DNA of 64,000 bases from Polyangiaceae bacterium (GCA_016715885.1 JADJXL010000002.1:558001-622000); one strand, 5' to 3'; counted from the stretch's first letter, positions 9,151 through 18,417 are shown. The notes: a model not told the origin generated them from the sequence alone. Translations and numbers: made by a program.

Positions 9151-9621
9151 ATGGACCAAGCGCTGCTACGTTCGTATCTAGCGACGATTTACGAGCTACC
9201 CGGGCCGAACGGATCGCCGCTTCGCGCGTCGCTCGATGGCGAGATCGTCCAAGATCACTCGGCGCTCCCCGAGATTCTGACGCGACGGTTTGCCGTGCTG
9301 ACGGCGTACAACCCGCGTTCGATGTTACTGCCACGTAAGGTCAACGAGCAGCGGCATCACGTTCTGCGCGATTTGCTGATCCTCGGGTGCTATCGCGTCG
9401 AGCCATGTGTCGGATCAGAAGCCGAACCGGATGGCGTTTGGCGTGAACCGGCGTGGCTCGTGTACGGCATGGAGCGTGACGAAGCGATCGCGTTTGGCCG
9501 TGTTTATCGGCAGAACACGATCGTGTATGCCGAAAATGGGCGACCGGAAATCATCGTGACCGATCCGACGGCGGACGACGTGGGACGCACATTTCATGGC
9601 AACTGGCGGGTGCGCTCGTGA
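9151..9621 (+). CDS. DUF3293-like protein
   Basis: 156 residues, no signal peptide or membrane helix, probably cytoplasmic. The segment FAVLTAYNPRSMLLPRKVNEQRHHVL, followed by a second half containing YGMERDEAIAFGRVYRQNTIVY, matches the layout of DUF3293 (T-A-x-N-P, then N-x-x-R, then a Gln/Asn-rich strand). No function is known for this family. It is divergent from the ABC operon, and its end slightly precedes a lipoprotein gene on the same strand, so the two may be co-transcribed. Confidence 0.65.
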   Translation: MDQALLRSYLATIYELPGPNGSPLRASLDGEIVQDHSALPEILTRRFAVLTAYNPRSMLLPRKVNEQRHHVLRDLLILGCYRVEPCVGSEAEPDGVWREPAWLVYGMERDEAIAFGRVYRQNTIVYAENGRPEIIVTDPTADDVGRTFHGNWRVRS

Positions 9622-9677
9622 CATCCCCGCGGCGTTGTTCACTCCAAACCTCGATGATTCAGAGGAGACAGTCGAAG

Positions 9678-10121
9678 ATGCACAAGGAATCGGTGATGTC
9701 GTGCGCGATCGTGGGAGTCGTGCTTCTCGTCGGTACCACCGGCTGCGGGCAGAAGAAGATCAACGAGTGCAATCAGCTGATCGAGGTCATCAACAAGGGA
9801 GTCGAGAGCCTGAACAAGGCGTCGAAGGCGAACGCGAACGATCCATCAGGAACGGCCGACTACAAGACGATGGCCGATACGATGGAGGCCGTCGCGGCAG
9901 ATGCAGCCAAGGTGGAGCTTTCGGTTCCCGAATTGAAGAAGCTGTCGCAGGACTATCAAGCGATGGCGAAAGAGGTCGCGAAGGCCGCTCGGGAGATGGT
10001 GGCCGCGGCAGATTCGCAAGACTTCGGCAAAGTGAACACGGCGAAAGCGGCGGTCGAAAAAGCGGTCAAGCAAGAAGACCCGCTCGTGGACAGCATCAAC
10101 AAGTTCTGCCACGCGCCGTGA
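9678..10121 (+). CDS. small alpha-helical lipoprotein
   Basis: 147 residues. An export signal ends in the lipobox VGTTGC, so the mature protein begins at a lipidated Cys (about residue 23). The mature part is rich in Ala, Lys, Glu and Asp with regular hydrophobic spacing, suggesting a long helical hairpin or coiled coil, and ends in NKFCHAP. Family not recognised; such single-domain helical lipoproteins are common in myxobacterial envelopes. The ATG follows an AGAGGAG purine run. An upstream in-frame start would bury the signal peptide inside the protein and is rejected. Confidence 0.7.
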   Translation: MHKESVMSCAIVGVVLLVGTTGCGQKKINECNQLIEVINKGVESLNKASKANANDPSGTADYKTMADTMEAVAADAAKVELSVPELKKLSQDYQAMAKEVAKAAREMVAAADSQDFGKVNTAKAAVEKAVKQEDPLVDSINKFCHAP

Positions 10122-10122
10122 T

Positions 10123-10836
10123 TCAAGGGACGAACCGGTAGCCGACTCCACGTACGGTGATGATGTGACGAGGGTTTGCCGGTGAGTCTTCGAGCTTGGT
10201 ACGAAGCTGAAGAATGAAGTTGTCGACGGTGCGGGGGGTGCCGTGATGACCGGGACCCCACACCTGTGCCTGAAGCTGCTCGCGCGTGAGCACGCGACCG
10301 CCGGCATTGACGAGACAGACAAGTATGTCGAACTCGGTCGCCGTGAGCTCGACGAGCTGGCCCGAGCGGCGAACTTCGCGGCGTGAGGGGTGAATCTCGA
10401 GGTCGGCAGCTCGGACGGGGTTCGTGTCGTCACCTCGGGCAATGGCATCTCGGCGAAGGACCGCTTTCACGCGGGCAAGCAGCTCGGCCAAACTAAACGG
10501 CTTCGTGATGTAGTCCTCGGCGCCGAGTTCGAGGCCCATGACCTTGTCCATCTCGGCGCCGCGCGCGCTGAGCATGATGACGGGCATCGTGTGGCGTTCG
10601 CCTCGGAGCATGCGGAGAAGCTCGAAGCCGTTCAGCTTGGGGAGCATGACGTCGAGGATCACGAGGTCGACGCTGCCCTCTTTGGCGCGGGCAAGTCCGG
10701 TTTCTCCGTCGGTTGCGACGAGGACGCGGTACCCCTCGGCAGAAAGGTTCATCTCGAGGCCCATCGCGATGCTTTCGTCATCTTCGACGATGAGGACCGT
10801 TTTCGACGTGCCACCGCTTTGTCCGACCCGATTCAT
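10123..10836 (-). CDS. OmpR/PhoB-family response regulator
   Basis: 237 residues. Receiver domain about 13-125: acidic pair in VEDDES, phospho-acceptor Asp in LVILDVMLPKLNG, the conserved Ser in MLSARG and Lys in DYITKPF. A winged-helix DNA-binding domain follows (about 140-235), with LTATEFDILVCLVNAGGRVLTREQL and the terminal VRGVGYRFVP typical of PhoB/OmpR. It is encoded 44 bases downstream of a histidine kinase gene on the same strand, so that kinase is the likely partner. Target genes cannot be read from the sequence. Confidence 0.93.
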   Translation of the reverse strand: MNRVGQSGGTSKTVLIVEDDESIAMGLEMNLSAEGYRVLVATDGETGLARAKEGSVDLVILDVMLPKLNGFELLRMLRGERHTMPVIMLSARGAEMDKVMGLELGAEDYITKPFSLAELLARVKAVLRRDAIARGDDTNPVRAADLEIHPSRREVRRSGQLVELTATEFDILVCLVNAGGRVLTREQLQAQVWGPGHHGTPRTVDNFILQLRTKLEDSPANPRHIITVRGVGYRFVP

Positions 10837-10880
10837 GCTGCTCGGCTCAATAACACGGAATGTCGCGAAGTTAGATGCAC

Positions 10881-11849
10881 TTAGGCCACGCCGCCCGTCG
10901 TGGGTTCTTGACGCGTTGCATGCGCCTTGTTGTCGAGCGGCAGGACGAGGGTGAACGCGCTTCCCCTTCCTTGCTCGCTGTCCACGATCACGCGTCCACG
11001 GTGCGCTCGCATGACGTGTTGCACGATGGCAAGGCCGAGGCCGGAGCCTTCTTGTTGGCGCGCGAGCAAGTCGTCGACGCGGTAGAATTTCTCGAAAATC
11101 CGCTTGTGCTCGCGACGCGCGATGCCTTTGCCGTTGTCGCGCACGGTGATGCAAATGTCCCGTCCCGCTTGCGAAGTGGATAGCTCGATCTTTCGTGGCT
11201 GCCCACCGTACTTGTAGGCGTTCGAGAGCAGGTTGACGATGGAGATGACCAGGGCCTGTTTGTCGCACCAGAGCTTGGGGAGGTTGGGATCGATGCGGAC
11301 GTCGAGGTCGACGTGCCTACGTTCGCGGGTGGGTTCGAAGGCCGAGATGGCTTCGTCGATGATGGGTGCGACGTCCTGTTCGCTGAGCTCGTAGACGCGC
11401 CGGCCGCTTTCCATGCGGCCCCAATCGAGCAAGCGGTCGATGAGCTGCTGAAGGCGGGCGCTTTCTTTGTTGAGGGCCTGAATGCAGCGGTCTTCGGCAT
11501 CTTTGTCGCCGCGTCGGAGGACGAGGGTTTCGGTGAACATCCGGATCGATGTGAGCGGCGTACGGAGCTCGTGGGAGACCTTGGAGACGAAGTCAGCCTG
11601 AAGCTCGGACAGGTTGCGTTCGCGGTGCAGAAAGACCCAGACCAAGATGACGCCAGTGACGAGGGCGCTCGAGAAGGTCAGGACGAGAATTCCGATGAGG
11701 ATGTCGTACCGAGCTTCGCCGAGGACGACGAGGGACACGCCGATCGCGCTGAGGAGCACGGACGGGACGATGACCAGGGTTACGAGTAGTTTGACGATAC
11801 GTCGATAACCGAGGGTTGTGAGATCTCGCCCTCTGCCGCTCACACTCAT
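10881..11849 (-). CDS. membrane sensor histidine kinase
   Basis: 322 residues. Two membrane helices (about 17-40 and 48-72) with almost no periplasmic loop, then a HisKA domain with the phosphorylated His in FVSKVSHELRTPL, and an HATPase domain with N box NLLSNAYKYGG, G1 box DNGKGI and G2 box GSGLGLAIVQHV. The missing sensory loop means the stimulus is probably sensed within the membrane or by a partner. It is transcribed before the response regulator gene. The ATG places the first helix just after a short basic start; longer in-frame extensions lack coding character. Confidence 0.92.
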   Translation of the reverse strand: MSVSGRGRDLTTLGYRRIVKLLVTLVIVPSVLLSAIGVSLVVLGEARYDILIGILVLTFSSALVTGVILVWVFLHRERNLSELQADFVSKVSHELRTPLTSIRMFTETLVLRRGDKDAEDRCIQALNKESARLQQLIDRLLDWGRMESGRRVYELSEQDVAPIIDEAISAFEPTRERRHVDLDVRIDPNLPKLWCDKQALVISIVNLLSNAYKYGGQPRKIELSTSQAGRDICITVRDNGKGIARREHKRIFEKFYRVDDLLARQQEGSGLGLAIVQHVMRAHRGRVIVDSEQGRGSAFTLVLPLDNKAHATRQEPTTGGVA

Positions 11850-11936
11850 CGCTGGACAAACGTAGCGCGAGGCGGACGTGGTGGGGAGGCAGGATGGTGC
11901 GCATTGGAGGGGCGAGTCGATGTAAGCTCCCGATTC

Positions 11937-13244
11937 GTGCAGACCTTGGTTGAGCTGATAGCGAAGAAGCGCGACGGTGGACGGTTGTCGAGCGAGCAGA
12001 TCGAACGGCTGGTGCGGGCGTTCGGAAGCGGCGAGCTTGCGGACTACCAGATGAGCGCGCTGTGCATGGCGATCTTCTTTCGCGGCATGGATGACGAAGA
12101 GACGGCGGCGCTCACGCGAGCGATGCTGCACTCGGGGGACGTCATCGACTTGAGCGGGGTGCCCGGCATCAAGGTGGACAAGCACTCGACGGGCGGGGTG
12201 GGCGACAAGGTATCGATTTGCTTGGCGCCACTGGTTGCGGCGTGCGGGGTTCCGGTGCCGATGGTGAGCGGCCGAGGGCTTGGGCACACGGGTGGCACGT
12301 TGGACAAGCTCGAGGCCATCCCAGGCTTCAACGTGTCGCTCGATGTGGATGCTTTCGTACGTATCATGCGCACCCTCGGTGTGTGTATGATTGGACAAAC
12401 CGCTCGAATTGCGCCTGCGGACAAGCGGATCTACGCGTTGCGGGACGTGACGGCGACGGTGGAGTCGATACCGCTCATCGTGGCGAGCATTCTTTCGAAG
12501 AAGCTTGCCGAGGGGATCGACGCGTTGGTGCTCGACGTGAAGGTTGGTCGTGGCGCGTTCATGAAGACCGAGGGCGAGGCGCGCGTTTTGGCTGAAGCGC
12601 TGGTTCGGGTTGGAATTGCTGCGGGGAAACGCGTTGTTGCGGTGCTTACTGATATGAGCGCTCCGCTTGGCGCGTCTATTGGGAATGCGATTGAGACGCG
12701 GGAGGCCATCGAGGTGCTTCGTGGCAATGGGCCGGCGGATCTCGTGGAATGCACGCTGGCGCTGGGCGCAGAGATGCTTGTTTTAGGAGGGGTAGCTGCA
12801 AGCGATGCCGAGGCGCGTGGTAAGCTGAAAGGGGCGATTGCGACTGGCGCGGGGGCGCGCGTATTCGAGCGGATGATCGAGGCACAAGGGGGTGACCCTC
12901 GGGTGGTCGAAGATCCGTCGGTGTTGCCTGAAGCTCCTGTCCACGTGGTTGTCCGGGCCGATCACGATGGGTTCGTCGCGTCCATTGATCCGCTGGAGTT
13001 GGGCCTGACCGCGGTTGCCATGGGTGCGGGGCGGACCCGAGCGGACCAACCCGTGGATCACGCCGTGGGGATCGAGGTGTTGGTGGCGCGTGGAGCCAAG
13101 GTTGAGCGAGGTCAATCGCTTGCACGGTTGCATGTTCGTACGCACGGTGCGGGCGAGGCGCTTTTGGAGCGGGTGCAGCAAGCGTTCCGAATTACGTATG
13201 AGGCCGTGGAAGGTACGCCGCTCGTATTGGGGAGAATCGCGTAA
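11937..13244 (+). CDS. deoA: thymidine/pyrimidine-nucleoside phosphorylase
   Basis: About 435 residues. Cleaves pyrimidine (deoxy)nucleosides with phosphate to free base plus (deoxy)ribose-1-phosphate for salvage. Diagnostic motifs are present: VDKHSTGGVGDKVS (phosphate and metal binding), the family signature SGRGLGHTGGTLDKLE, and DVTATVESIPLIVASILSKK. The length equals that of bacterial DeoA/Pdp. Discrimination between thymidine-specific DeoA and broad Pdp is not possible by eye. The start is uncertain: the GTG gives VQTLVELIAKKRDGG, matching the family N-terminus; a TTG 33 bases upstream is possible. Divergent from the histidine kinase operon. Confidence 0.9.
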   Translation: MQTLVELIAKKRDGGRLSSEQIERLVRAFGSGELADYQMSALCMAIFFRGMDDEETAALTRAMLHSGDVIDLSGVPGIKVDKHSTGGVGDKVSICLAPLVAACGVPVPMVSGRGLGHTGGTLDKLEAIPGFNVSLDVDAFVRIMRTLGVCMIGQTARIAPADKRIYALRDVTATVESIPLIVASILSKKLAEGIDALVLDVKVGRGAFMKTEGEARVLAEALVRVGIAAGKRVVAVLTDMSAPLGASIGNAIETREAIEVLRGNGPADLVECTLALGAEMLVLGGVAASDAEARGKLKGAIATGAGARVFERMIEAQGGDPRVVEDPSVLPEAPVHVVVRADHDGFVASIDPLELGLTAVAMGAGRTRADQPVDHAVGIEVLVARGAKVERGQSLARLHVRTHGAGEALLERVQQAFRITYEAVEGTPLVLGRIA

Positions 13245-13364
13245 GACAAAATGCGTATTTCAGCGGATGCAACCCTCCGACGTTGGCGGTTGCCAGCCCA
13301 TGCTCGAAGCCAAGCTGTTGAAATCATGTGGTTTCGACTGTTGAGCGTAACGAAGATCGCTTGA

Positions 13365-13402
13365 CCATGGCGGAGGGTGGCGGCCGCCACCCTCCGCCAT
13401 GG
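13365..13402. repeat. 38-bp perfect palindrome, REP-like element
   Basis: CCATGGCGGAGGGTGGCGG is followed immediately by its exact reverse complement. A further partial copy (GCGGTCGCCACCCTCGG) continues to about 13420. The element sits between deoA and a REP-associated Y1 transposase gene, the setting in which such enzymes have REP substrates. It could also act as a terminator of deoA. Only this copy was noticed in the window. Confidence 0.7.
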
Positions 13403-13496
13403 CGGTCGCCACCCTCGGTCGGCCTAAATTCGCTCGTAACTATGCGAAATCGTTGAGCGCGATCCGTCGGCATGCTTCTCGCAATATGCCCCGGCC

Positions 13497-14402
13497 ATGA
13501 GCAAGCCCCGTCCCATTCATCCTGGTGCCACATATCTCATCACGCGCCGCATCGAGCGTCGCCATTGCCTGTTGCGCCCCGATCCCGAGATGACCCGCTT
13601 CATTCTCTATGCGTTCATCGTCTCCGCGCATCGTCACGGCATTCAACTTCACGCATTCTGCGCCATGTCGACGCACTTGCATTACGTCGTTTCCGACCCG
13701 CAGGGTCGACTGCCGCGCTTTTTCGAGATGTTTCACCAACTCGTCGCGCGTGGCATCAAAATTCTGCGAAAATGGGACGGCTCGCCTTGGGATCGCGCTC
13801 AGACGAGTGTCGTCGAATTGTGCACACGGCAAGCCATCGTGGAGAAAATCGCTTACACCCTGGCAAACCCCGTTGAAGTGGGACTCGTTCGTCACGCGCA
13901 CGAATGGCCAGGCGCAAAAACGAACGTCGACGACATTGGAAAAGGATCCATCCAAGCACAACGCCCTGACGTCTGCTTCAGCCCGAAAAACCCTGAATGG
14001 AAATTCGAAACCAATTTCGAAGTTACGCTGCCACCGCCGATTTCCGAAGCAGACGCACAAGCATTTCGCGAGGATATCACGGCGGAACTTGCCAAACTCG
14101 AAGCCGCTGCGCACGCACGCATCCCAGCGCGTCGCGTGCTCGGCGCAAAACGGGCGGCCAGAGTGCCTCCGGAAAAGCGCATCACGACACCCGAGCCCTT
14201 GCGCCAGCGTATCCCCACATTTGCTGTTGGGCGTGGCAATGCCGAAGCGGCCCGCATTGCTGCGCGTGCCGTGCGAGCCTTCCGCGCCGCATATCGAAAG
14301 GCATTCCAAGCATGGCGCGCAGGTGACCGCTCGGTTCCATTTCCAAGTGGCACGTATCAGATGCGCGTGCTCCATGGCGTAAATGTGTGCGTAGCGGGCT
14401 AG
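13497..14402 (+). CDS. REP-associated tyrosine transposase (RAYT, IS200/Y1-like)
   Basis: 301 residues. Single-strand DNA endonuclease of the Y1 HUH superfamily. The HUH metal site is visible as THLHYVV (His60-Leu-His62), and the likely nucleophile is Tyr120 in KIAYTLANPVEVGL, matching the YxxxNPVxAGLV block of RAYTs. The N-terminus RPIHPGATYLITRR is also typical. The C-terminal ~130 residues are basic, Ala-rich and not recognised. A perfect palindrome 95 bases upstream is the probable cognate repeat. RAYTs are usually single-copy, domesticated genes rather than active insertion sequences; no flanking IS ends were found. Confidence 0.85.
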   Translation: MSKPRPIHPGATYLITRRIERRHCLLRPDPEMTRFILYAFIVSAHRHGIQLHAFCAMSTHLHYVVSDPQGRLPRFFEMFHQLVARGIKILRKWDGSPWDRAQTSVVELCTRQAIVEKIAYTLANPVEVGLVRHAHEWPGAKTNVDDIGKGSIQAQRPDVCFSPKNPEWKFETNFEVTLPPPISEADAQAFREDITAELAKLEAAAHARIPARRVLGAKRAARVPPEKRITTPEPLRQRIPTFAVGRGNAEAARIAARAVRAFRAAYRKAFQAWRAGDRSVPFPSGTYQMRVLHGVNVCVAG

Positions 14403-14465
14403 TACGTAGTGCGGTCGAAGTAGAGCGCCGCCAACGCCGGAGCTCGAGGCATCGAGACCACGCGG

Positions 14466-16295
14466 TCAACTTCGACGGGGTAAAATAGCTGACTTCGCCC
14501 CGGTGCTCAGGCCGTCGTTTGTCCAAGTAAACCGGTCCACCAATACGACCGGATCCGACGCGGACAAAGGATCCACCTTGCCGAGCACCCAGCCGTCGAT
14601 CGTTCGACCGTCGCGTCGCACGCGTAGGCGCACGAAGTGCTTGTACCCTGGGTGCGAAAGTACGCTGAAGGCTTGATGTTGTTCGATTCCGAAGAACGTG
14701 AGCAACGTCAAGTAGCCACCGAACACGAATGCGGCGCTGAAGGAGGCGATGACGAGGGCGAACCATGGTTCGACGGCCATGATGTGCGAGGCATCAATAC
14801 CCGCTTTGGTGAACGCGTAGCTCAACGCCATGTGGGTGACATGCGGCAAGAATCCCATTGCCAGCCCGGCAAGCGTTGCGAGCGGGTAGATGCCAAGCGC
14901 TCGGTTACGAAAACCCGCAAGCATCCGACATGCAAACGCGACGACCAAGGCGGTGCCCAGCGCAATCGCAAGCGGGGGAATACCTAGCCAGCGATCGAGC
15001 CCTAGGCCGATGGCATAGATCGCTCCGATTGCGAGGTGCACCAAGTACCCCGACCGACCTTGCGCCATCTGCCAAGGGATCTGCAATGCGAGCGCAAGGG
15101 ACGCCTTGGGCCCTGGGAATTCGGCGGCCGGCGGCGTCATGCCCATGCGCGCCATTCGTGCCGGGTGCAGGAACGCGCCGCCCCCGCCTGCCGTTACGTG
15201 CTCACTGTTTCCAACTCGTTCTCGCGAGTAATGATGCGTGTCGCCTGTCAGCACCAAGAGCCCGTCATCGTCAAGGCGCAAGTGCAGCGCATCGAGGATG
15301 TGTTGCCCGGCAGGGTTGGTCTCAAGAAACGCTCTTGCTGGGTCGGCGAGGCATAGAACGAGCCCCCGACCCTCTTCCCGAAGCTCGGCAAAAAAAGCGC
15401 GCTGCTCGAAGTCAACCGCCCGAAGTTGCCGATCGGCACCCCATAAGTCGAGCCCTGGCGCAAGCCGCAGCGCAAAGTAGCTCGCGTCCTGCACGGTGAC
15501 GTATCCGCTGAGCGGCAAAATGGATCGCTTCGTCACGTAGCGGCCAACGCGGAAGGCTTCGACCCATTGCACGAAGTGTTGGATTTCGGCAAACCGCACG
15601 ACCTCGTTCGGTCTGTCCGCTCCGGCCGCATCAACCGTTCCTCGGCGCGAACGAAACATGCGACCAAAACCGTCGAGACCTCCGTACCAGTCGTGGTTGC
15701 CAGGAATCCCCACCAGCACTCGTCGCTTGTTGTCCCGAACCTCGGCAAGCGCGCGTGAGAACGGTACGATCACGCGGTTGTGGATCTCGAGCTCCGTCGC
15801 GACTGGATAGGCCGTATCCCCACCGAAGAGCAGCATGTCGCCACGCGGTAGGAAGAGTTTGTCCCCGGGGCGCAGCGGATCCTCAACCTCGTACGTCGAG
15901 AACAACATGCGCGCCACGGCTTCGCTAACCGAGCTGTCATCGCCCGTGTCGGCGACAAAATCGATCCAAAGGTCACGCTCGAGTCCCTCGGTGAGGGACG
16001 ACGCGTTCGGCTTTCCACCAAGGACGGCGATGACCCTCTGAGTCATCGCCTCAGGCGTGCTCGGGCGCATCCACGCACGGCTATCGATGTCTTCGGTCGC
16101 GATGACACTTGCGGCCAGATGCCACAGGTGCCCCCAAAAAGAGCGAACGCTGAACCAGGCAACTGCTTGCGGATACTTGACGCCCCGTGTGAACAGCAAC
16201 CTCGGTTCGTCAGCAGGGGCAGGCGCGGGCTGAATGGGTTCTCGACTGACGCGCGTTTGCGTCGGCGCCCCAAGAATCAGGTTCGAAAGTGGCAT
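14466..16295 (-). CDS. membrane-bound calcineurin-like metallophosphoesterase
   Basis: 609 residues. An N-terminal phosphoesterase domain (about 100-370) carries the metal-binding motifs DFVADTGDD, LFGGDTAYP, GIPGNHDW and TGDTHHYSR, so the di-metal site looks complete. A C-terminal part (about 400-560) holds roughly four hydrophobic segments that should cross the membrane, then a short basic domain (KHFVRLRVRRDG). There is no export signal at the N-terminus, so the catalytic domain is probably cytoplasmic. The substrate cannot be inferred. The gene stands alone and converges on the transposase gene. Confidence 0.82.
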   Translation of the reverse strand: MPLSNLILGAPTQTRVSREPIQPAPAPADEPRLLFTRGVKYPQAVAWFSVRSFWGHLWHLAASVIATEDIDSRAWMRPSTPEAMTQRVIAVLGGKPNASSLTEGLERDLWIDFVADTGDDSSVSEAVARMLFSTYEVEDPLRPGDKLFLPRGDMLLFGGDTAYPVATELEIHNRVIVPFSRALAEVRDNKRRVLVGIPGNHDWYGGLDGFGRMFRSRRGTVDAAGADRPNEVVRFAEIQHFVQWVEAFRVGRYVTKRSILPLSGYVTVQDASYFALRLAPGLDLWGADRQLRAVDFEQRAFFAELREEGRGLVLCLADPARAFLETNPAGQHILDALHLRLDDDGLLVLTGDTHHYSRERVGNSEHVTAGGGGAFLHPARMARMGMTPPAAEFPGPKASLALALQIPWQMAQGRSGYLVHLAIGAIYAIGLGLDRWLGIPPLAIALGTALVVAFACRMLAGFRNRALGIYPLATLAGLAMGFLPHVTHMALSYAFTKAGIDASHIMAVEPWFALVIASFSAAFVFGGYLTLLTFFGIEQHQAFSVLSHPGYKHFVRLRVRRDGRTIDGWVLGKVDPLSASDPVVLVDRFTWTNDGLSTGAKSAILPRRS

Positions 16296-16450
16296 CGTTG
16301 TTTTCGTCTTGCCACAATGGGCTCGAGTTCGTGCAAACTCTATACTCCGGGCGAACGTCCCGGTAGGGCCGGCCGACAGTCACGACGCGAAACGTACGGT
16401 GCCAAAAGATCGCCGAAACCGGCCCCAAAGCCACGATGAAGGAGAGCAGG

Positions 16451-17041
16451 ATGAGACATGTAGTGCGGTTCGCGGCCGTCGTCGCGCTTGCAGGAGTCCT
16501 CGGGTGCAACGAAACCAAAACGGATGCTCCAGCGACGACCCCCGAAGCCAAACCTTCAGCCGCTGCGGCGTCGGCTGCTCCCGCCGCAAGTGCGGCTCCT
16601 GCAGCAACCGCAGAAGCGCCGAAGGCAGATTCCAGTGCGGCGCCCGCCACAGCGTCCGCGACGCCGCCGACCGAGGTTGCGAGTGCCGCTTCGAGCGCCA
16701 CGGCTGCTCCGGCCACGAGCGCTGCCGCGGCATCATCGGCGAGCGGTCCAAAAACCTACGACTGCGGGGCCAAGGGGCAGAAACCGTGCCCCATGCAAGG
16801 TTGGATGAAGGGCGTCATGGGCCCGGCGTCCTCGAGCGGCGATCCCGAAAAAATCGCCAAAGGCTTGGACTACATTGCCGCCAAACCTCCGCCCGGCATG
16901 GGACAGTGGACAGCCATATCGAAAGATGGCTCCGCAAAGGCCAAGGCCGGCGACATCGATGGCGCCAAAGCGTCATGCAAAAAATGTCACGATCTTTATA
17001 AGGAAAAATACAAAACCACGATGCGCGACCGGCCGTGGTAA
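16451..17041 (+). CDS. lipoprotein with C-terminal single c-type haem motif
   Basis: 196 residues. A short signal peptide ends with a lipobox at LAGVLGC (Cys19). A low-complexity linker of Ala, Ser, Thr, Pro and Lys runs from about 25 to 100. The C-terminal domain contains DCGAKGQKPCPMQGWMK and then SCKKCHDLY, a CxxCH haem-attachment motif. I infer a periplasmic, membrane-tethered monohaem cytochrome like the short cytochromes found in Deltaproteobacteria/Myxococcota. The ATG preceded by AAGGAGAG at 5 bases is preferred over an in-frame ATG 15 bases upstream. Confidence 0.75.
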   Translation: MRHVVRFAAVVALAGVLGCNETKTDAPATTPEAKPSAAAASAAPAASAAPAATAEAPKADSSAAPATASATPPTEVASAASSATAAPATSAAAASSASGPKTYDCGAKGQKPCPMQGWMKGVMGPASSSGDPEKIAKGLDYIAAKPPPGMGQWTAISKDGSAKAKAGDIDGAKASCKKCHDLYKEKYKTTMRDRPW

Positions 17042-17202
17042 AATCTTCGAGGTTTCTTCAAACCCGGCGGCCGTAACTCGGTCGTCGCCTCCTACCTGAC
17101 TTGCTTCGCCGGCTCACCTCCTGCGCAAATTCCGGAGCATCCACCACCGACCTGCGCATCGTTGGGCTCGCCCGTCGCAAACCCGTTGACAACGCGCTCG
17201 AC

Positions 17203-18375
17203 ATGTGGACGAAAGTGGGCGCTCACGTGTCCACGCAAAACTCGTCCAGCGCTTCCCGCCGCCCTCTACCCGCGTCGACATCGGTGTCCGACGCTCGAAC
17301 AACTTCCGCTTCGCCCGGCTCTCCGAAGGGCCGAGGTCGTCCCAAGGGCCCGTTTACGCAGCATCGCCGCCTAGACAACTTGCGCGCGCTGCTCCAAAAA
17401 CATCCCAAGGGTTTGACCATCTACGAGCTCGCAACAGAGCTCCAGGTCACGCCCCGGTCGATGCGCCGTTACCTCGCCGAAGTCCGCCGCGACCTGGACC
17501 TCGTGTCAACCTCGGCCAAACCCGGCGGCGTACGCTTGTGGCGCCTTGCCCCCGGCGAGGCACCTCGGCGCGTCGAAGTTCGCCGCACCCAGGCATACGC
17601 GCTCCTCGCCGCGCGACGGTTGTTCGAGCCCATGCGAGGCTCCACGCTCTACGAAGAGATCGACTTGGCCGCCCAGCAACTCCTCGGTGTCGCTCGCCGC
17701 CCTGGCCGCGGCCCGAATGCAGGCGTTGCCGATGCGCGCCTCGAAGAACGCTTCTTGTACCTGCCGTTCGCCCCCAAAGACTACGCCGCACACACCGAAG
17801 CGCTCGACGACATCTTCCAAGCCGTCGCCGACTTGCGCCCCCTCCAATGTCGTTATCGACGTGCGCGCGACGGCCGCGAAGAAAAAGTCACCATCGAGCC
17901 CTACGCCATGGTCCTCTACAAGGACGCCATTTATTGCGTCGGCCTTCATCGAGGCCGCGGCGAAATCCGCACGTTCTTGCTCGACCGCATGCGCGACACC
18001 GAATGCGCCACCACCGAACGCTTCAACTTGCCCGCAGACTTCCGCGTCGAAGATTACTTCCAAGGCACGTTCGGCATCTGGTCCGGCGGAGCTGCAAAAC
18101 GCGTCGTCATCGACTTCAGCGCCAAGGTCGCCGAATACGTCAGCACCCGCAAAGTGCACCCCTCCCAAGTCATCGAAGAACTGCAAGGTGGCGGCGTGCG
18201 CCTCACGCTCGACATCGCCGACATGACCGAGCTCACGTCGTGGATTTTGGGGTTTGGCGAAACCGCACGCGTCGTCGAACCCGAAGAATTGGCCATGCGC
18301 GTCCAAAAAGAATTGCAAAATGCGCTCGCCAATTATCAGTCCCCTTCGCCCCCGCCAAAGCTCAAGAGAAAGTAA
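17203..18375 (+). CDS. HTH and WYL-domain transcriptional regulator
   Basis: 390 residues. A disordered Ser/Pro/Arg-rich start of about 60 residues leads to a DeoR-like winged helix (RLDNLRALLQKHPKGLTIYELATELQVTPRSMRRYL is the helix-turn-helix). A WYL domain (about 200-290) follows with YRRARDGREEKVTIEPYAMV and DAIYCVGLHRGRGEIRTF; its third residue cluster is degenerate as in many members. The C-terminal WCX extension (AKRVVIDFSAKVAEYV, ITSWILGFGETARVVEP-like) is present. WYL proteins sense nucleic-acid or nucleotide ligands and often control DNA-damage or defence genes, but no such genes are adjacent. The start is uncertain. Confidence 0.82.
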   Translation: MWTKVGAHVSTQNSSSASRRPLPASTSVSDARTTSASPGSPKGRGRPKGPFTQHRRLDNLRALLQKHPKGLTIYELATELQVTPRSMRRYLAEVRRDLDLVSTSAKPGGVRLWRLAPGEAPRRVEVRRTQAYALLAARRLFEPMRGSTLYEEIDLAAQQLLGVARRPGRGPNAGVADARLEERFLYLPFAPKDYAAHTEALDDIFQAVADLRPLQCRYRRARDGREEKVTIEPYAMVLYKDAIYCVGLHRGRGEIRTFLLDRMRDTECATTERFNLPADFRVEDYFQGTFGIWSGGAAKRVVIDFSAKVAEYVSTRKVHPSQVIEELQGGGVRLTLDIADMTELTSWILGFGETARVVEPEELAMRVQKELQNALANYQSPSPPPKLKRK

Positions 18376-18392
18376 AAATCGCGCAGCATCGT

Positions 18393-18417
18393 GCCGCGGA
18401 GCATCTCGCTCCGCGGC
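18393..18417. terminator. 10-bp perfect hairpin between convergent genes
   Basis: GCCGCGGAGC / GCTCCGCGGC with loop ATCTC, between the stop codons of the WYL regulator and of the aminomutase gene. It is strong and GC-rich but has no T-run, so it may terminate both transcripts only weakly or with Rho. Confidence 0.55.
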
